Positions 60,469 through 64,000 of a DNA stretch of 64,000 nt are shown piece after piece. The notes beneath the pieces were generated by a model, which was given only the letters and a program-made list of their open reading frames with translations, had not been told where the DNA came from and made no database searches. Each line of letters opens with the position of its first letter. Within the stretch, counting starts at the first letter, position 1. The stretch comes from Albifimbria verrucaria (Eukaryota > Ascomycota > Sordariomycetes > Hypocreales > Stachybotryaceae), in the NCBI GenBank assembly GCA_020081605.1, contig JAHREC010000062.1:2790001-2854000 (forward strand), in the 5' to 3' direction. A program made the translations under genes and the position numbers.

Positions 60469-61413
60469 ATGCCTTGCTGTATCGCCATTATCCACTTCCT
60501 CCAATGCGGACACAAGACTATGTTCAAGCTGGGCTGCACAGACGGCTGCGATGCACTATGCGAGCCGCCAAAGCAGGTGGCACTACTACTGACCAAATAT
60601 CTATGGATGTGCGAGGAACGTCACGGGCGGCATTGCAACAAGAGCGAAGACGAACGAGCGGCCGTATGGGACAAAAGCTTCGCAGCAGTGAAGCGTAATA
60701 AAACCTGTCACTCGAGCTGCAGCAACAGGTAATGGAGACGATGCACCAACGCGAGCGAACCGAGGAGAAGCGGTTAGAGCCTGCTCGCATGCAACAGGTA
60801 GAGGAGATACAGTGGGTGAGCGAGTGGACATTGGAGTACGGGTCTATGCTCTGGGATGTCTTGTATGAACACCAGTGCTCGCCCGAGGATGCGGCCAAGC
60901 GCATTGAAGAGCTACGGGGCCTGAGGCTCTGGGATCTAGTGGTAGCCAAAGACGTGCTGCGGTCAACTAAGGAGCTGGAGGCGGATCATGACTTTACTCC
61001 TTGGATTATTGGTATGAAGTCACCTCACCCTCGCTCTTGGCGTCCATGGTCTGCATAGGCTCGATCAACGACCTGGGATATTGATCACGACACAACAAAA
61101 GGTGCTCATGGCTGGTTGAATGTCTACTGATCAGGTTGAGCGGACAGGGTACAAGATCAAATTCCACGCGCCTAATTTGCCAAAGGAAGAACCAAACGGC
61201 GGGCCATCGAGTAGCAAAGACGTGGCTACCTTACCACCACCTCCGCCACTGTTTCCAGGATTGCCCGAAAGACAAGTGACTAAGACAAGCAAAGACGAGC
61301 AAACAAAGGAGGCAGAGGTTAAGAGCTTGAAAGAAGAGCTGGCTGTCATAAGCCTCACGTCAAAGACGACTGCTAAGGGCAAGGGCAAGAACAAGAACAG
61401 CCGAGGCAGTTGA
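60469..61413 (+). CDS. Hypothetical protein with Cys/His-rich N-terminus and acidic coiled coil
   Basis: The start MPCCIAIIHFLQCGHKTMFK is followed by CTDGCDALC and CEERHGRHC: ten Cys with His spaced like a small zinc-binding unit. Next is a Lys/Glu/Gln-rich helical part (ELQQQVMETMHQRERTEEKR, then EEIQWVSEWTLEYGSMLWDVLYEHQ), and after a likely intron (about 61010-61130) a Pro-rich segment (PPPPPLFPGLPER) and a Lys-rich tail KGKGKNKNSRGS. A frameshift near 60710-60730 breaks the first exon. The 'MxC...CGH' opening resembles that of the 94-residue protein at 8.6-8.9 kb but they are not clearly homologous. Function unknown; gene structure is tentative. Confidence 0.55.
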
Positions 61414-64000
61414 AGACGAAGGGAGAATGCTCACAGCTGGTGGGCACGGCCGTGTACGCGTCGGAGAACTTGTCGGGTTTGAGTCTTGGCGTGTACATTG
61501 AAGCAAGGAATCACGAGTTAGCACTTCGTTTTCGGGCATCGACCGCGTTGGCTTGTGTGGGTTTCACGGGTTGTATATGCTATAGCGTTTCGGGGTTCAT
61601 CTCCTTGGTTGTGGTGGATGATTGCACGTGTATCAATATCAGACTCCTCGGGCAAAGTTGTTTAAGCACTGCTCGGTGTCTCCATTTAGTAGCGCTCGGC
61701 GTATGAATAGATTCATTTGCGCCATGCCAGGTTTTGTGTCCTTCCCGCCACGGAACACCGTGGGGTTGCGAGTGAGCCATCACGGTCGAATGATTCACTC
61801 CTCGTGTCCACATCTTGCCCAGTTTACGACCGAGGCGATCGCGGATGCGATTTGCGCCGTGAAGGGGTTGCACTGGCGCAAACGCGGAGTAATTATCCGC
61901 CCCATGCCGACTCTCTGCCATCGTCGTTCTCTGAGGTGCTTGGCGGGGGCAGAAGGATCGTGGGCTAGCAGGGCTGCGTGCGGGAAGTGCGGGCTAGACG
62001 CGAGAGGGGGATGGATGGTGGCCTGAGCTCGTGAAGCAAGGCAGCAGCGTGCAAGGGGTTGTAGTCTGTCGTGTTGTTCGAAGGTGAGGATATCATGTGA
62101 AAGGTCGCAGGTATTTGGAGGCTGCTCGGCGTTTTACCGCGCCTCGGGTTGCGATTCCACACACCCACCACCCCGGGGAGAACAGGCGTCCTAGATGGGT
62201 GGGCGGTGGCGGCCGCCGCCGTGGGAGAGAATGCTTAGATACCATCGTGGCCAAAGCGCAGGGCAAGATGGAGGATCTTTTGGTGTTGTCTGGTGATGGT
62301 TTGGCCTGCAACGGACGAACAGTGGGTGTCGCAGACGGACGTCCAGTGTGTTTCCCACCTATAAGCCATCCCGCTCAGGTACCCGCTCCCCCTCCAGCAC
62401 GCACCCTAGACGATTGCGACGGTGACGTACGGCGTTAGCGGTCGATCAGGGGACGTGAAGGAGGGAGGAGAGCGACCAGGGGTGGTTCTTAGTGAGGTCT
62501 TTGGCCTTGGGCTTTGCTCCGTAATTCTTCGTCCCCTTCCCCCGCCTGTGTAAGTGCGAGTATGAAATCCAGTGTGAGTGGGGGAGGAAAAGGCCCCAAG
62601 GAAGCCGAGCAGAAATGGTTCTGCGCTGGAGATTAGTAGCAGAAATGAGATACCGACAAGGAGGATATGGCTTGTGGTTCACGTTGACGTGCATGCGCGC
62701 GTGAGCCCAGCTTCCCCTTTCTTCCCCATATTCCCGTGCTGTTTCTTAGCAAGACGCTGCTATAGCCCGGAACCATTCCCTGCCGTCCGCCTGTTCCCAC
62801 ACACACTCGCTGTCCTTTCCGTTGCATGTGAGCCTGGACAGCTAGACATGATCAACGTCTCTCGGGCTTACGTCCGTACCGGGTCGCCTCGCCAATCGGT
62901 GCCTTTCTCTGCCCTCTCCACTCGGCAGGATGGGACGAAGCGCAGAGGCAGGCATCGTGAAGGGTGGGAGATCGACCTGTCAGTTGTGGATGCTCAATCT
63001 CTCTGCCCGGTCCTTGCTAGGCGCTTGATGCAGTGGTCGTTTGAGCGAGCCAGGCGGACATGGCCGCTTCTTTACTCAGTCCCCGTCAAGCCCTTGGCCG
63101 GAGATCGCTTTGCTTCCGGACCGACGGACACAGCGCTGGCATTTGGCGAGACGCCGTGTAAGTCAGAATATCGTATAATTGCCCTAACCAGCAAGCGTCG
63201 CTGCTCAGTCCTCCCCTTCGTCTTATCTTGTCCCGTGCCCACTCTCGACGATATCAATCTCCATCGTCCAGCCGAGCAGGGAACGGCTATCGCGTCTGGC
63301 CAGGAGCGCGCGGTCAGAATGCTCGACAGGGTCCTTGCTCCGTTCGGCATTGCCTTGATCGATCCCTTCCACCTCCAACCCTCCATCACCAGCTGCCCCT
63401 GCTGCTCATCGTCCCTAACCCATGCCTACCCTCCTTTACCTCTATTAAGTTTAGTTTCGTGTCCGTCAGTCAGCGCGCCGGCACTCCGCGAGAAATGCCA
63501 GAGGGCGTCGGCCTAAGCTGTGGCTCGGTGTCTCTCTTGATACTATACCTTGCATATGAACAACCTAGGATGTAAGTGGGAAGGATTTACCCTTAACTTT
63601 TTCTATTTCCCGTCAGCGTGTGGTATCTTACTGGTCTGTTCGCGGATACTCGGGACTTTGGCCACCACCACCGATTCGTAACTTCGGCGTATCTGTGCTA
63701 TAAACCATGGTTGTTTGATATTATCACGAATCTTTACAAAGTTCACCTCGGTTGTGCCACCGGCCGGATATCGATATCTGCCCTCTTGCGGTTCGTTCCA
63801 AGATCTCAGCCCTGCAACGGCCCCCAATCTATCTAGTATCAAACAACTCAGGCTAAGTGTCGTGCTGCCCCCTTCTCACAACCACCCACAGCTGTCAGAC
63901 GTCAAGATCGTAAACTCATCGTCAAGTCCTTTAAACATCTGCACACGTAAAACAGCTACAGCTGCACCTGCAGTAGTCTCTTAATACCGACCCGGTGATT
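61414..64000. other. Region without a supported gene
   Basis: About 2.6 kb. One plus-strand frame is open for 312 codons (62578-63516), unusual here because true genes are so often broken, but its translation is Arg/Ser/Pro/Cys-rich with no domain and low plausibility. It may be the long leader of a gene beyond the window. The segment 62130-62240 is very G/C-rich. Nothing else recognised. Confidence 0.45.

Noticed and set aside
62578..63516. 312-codon open frame near the window end
   Set aside because: Long but low-plausibility composition, no recognisable fold, and no orthologue I can recall; kept only as a note.

Overview
This window is nuclear DNA of a filamentous ascomycete, most likely a Sordariomycete of the order Hypocreales. 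The evidence is short GT-AG introns of about 45-70 nt with CTAAC/CTGAC-like branch sites, the alpha-aminoadipate lysine pathway (LYS2), a fungal heme oxygenase-like protein, an NLR-like protein, an SPX-EXS transporter and many fungus-only proteins. The genus cannot be fixed from sequence alone.

Layout. 1-8.9 kb: 3' part of LYS2, a vacuolar-type M18 aminopeptidase (APE1 type), a BTB-like protein, a type-2 periplasmic-binding-protein-like protein and a small Cys-rich protein. 9.8-13.8 kb: an NLR-like gene (membrane-anchored alpha/beta hydrolase, NB-ARC, TPR array) whose TPR part holds seven nearly identical 126-bp units. 14.1-21.8 kb: an ABCC transporter and an MFS transporter, both on the minus strand. 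22.3-29.5 kb: an acidic disordered protein, the large subunit of chromatin assembly factor 1 (with a PCNA-binding PIP box) and a conserved fungal protein. 29.5-35.0 kb: a gene-poor stretch. 35.0-41.1 kb: SYG1/XPR1 phosphate exporter, a decayed F-box gene fragment and an intact-looking F-box/ankyrin paralogue. 42.2-49.3 kb: SLC35F/EamA-type transporter, heme oxygenase-like protein, CDT2-like WD40 protein and a short unknown protein. 50.2-59.9 kb: LEU4, a 2.7 kb gap, a secreted M6 metallopeptidase and DUG3 (glutathione degradation). 60.4-61.4 kb: a Cys-rich unknown. From 61.4 kb to the end no gene is supported.

A technical feature dominates the reading. Nearly every conserved gene, including LYS2, LEU4, CAF-1 and DUG3, is broken by one or more small frameshifts. 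Where the expected frame could be worked out, most are repaired by adding one base, often in a C or G run (C5 read as C4 recurs); a minority need two bases or are unclear. Such damage in many housekeeping genes at once points to homopolymer under-calling in the assembly, not to pseudogenes. Gene spans below are given across these breaks.

As a set the genes are mainly housekeeping (lysine, leucine and glutathione metabolism, phosphate, chromatin, replication control). The accessory content with most biological interest is the NLR-like gene with its repeat array, the F-box/ankyrin duplication and the secreted M6 peptidase.
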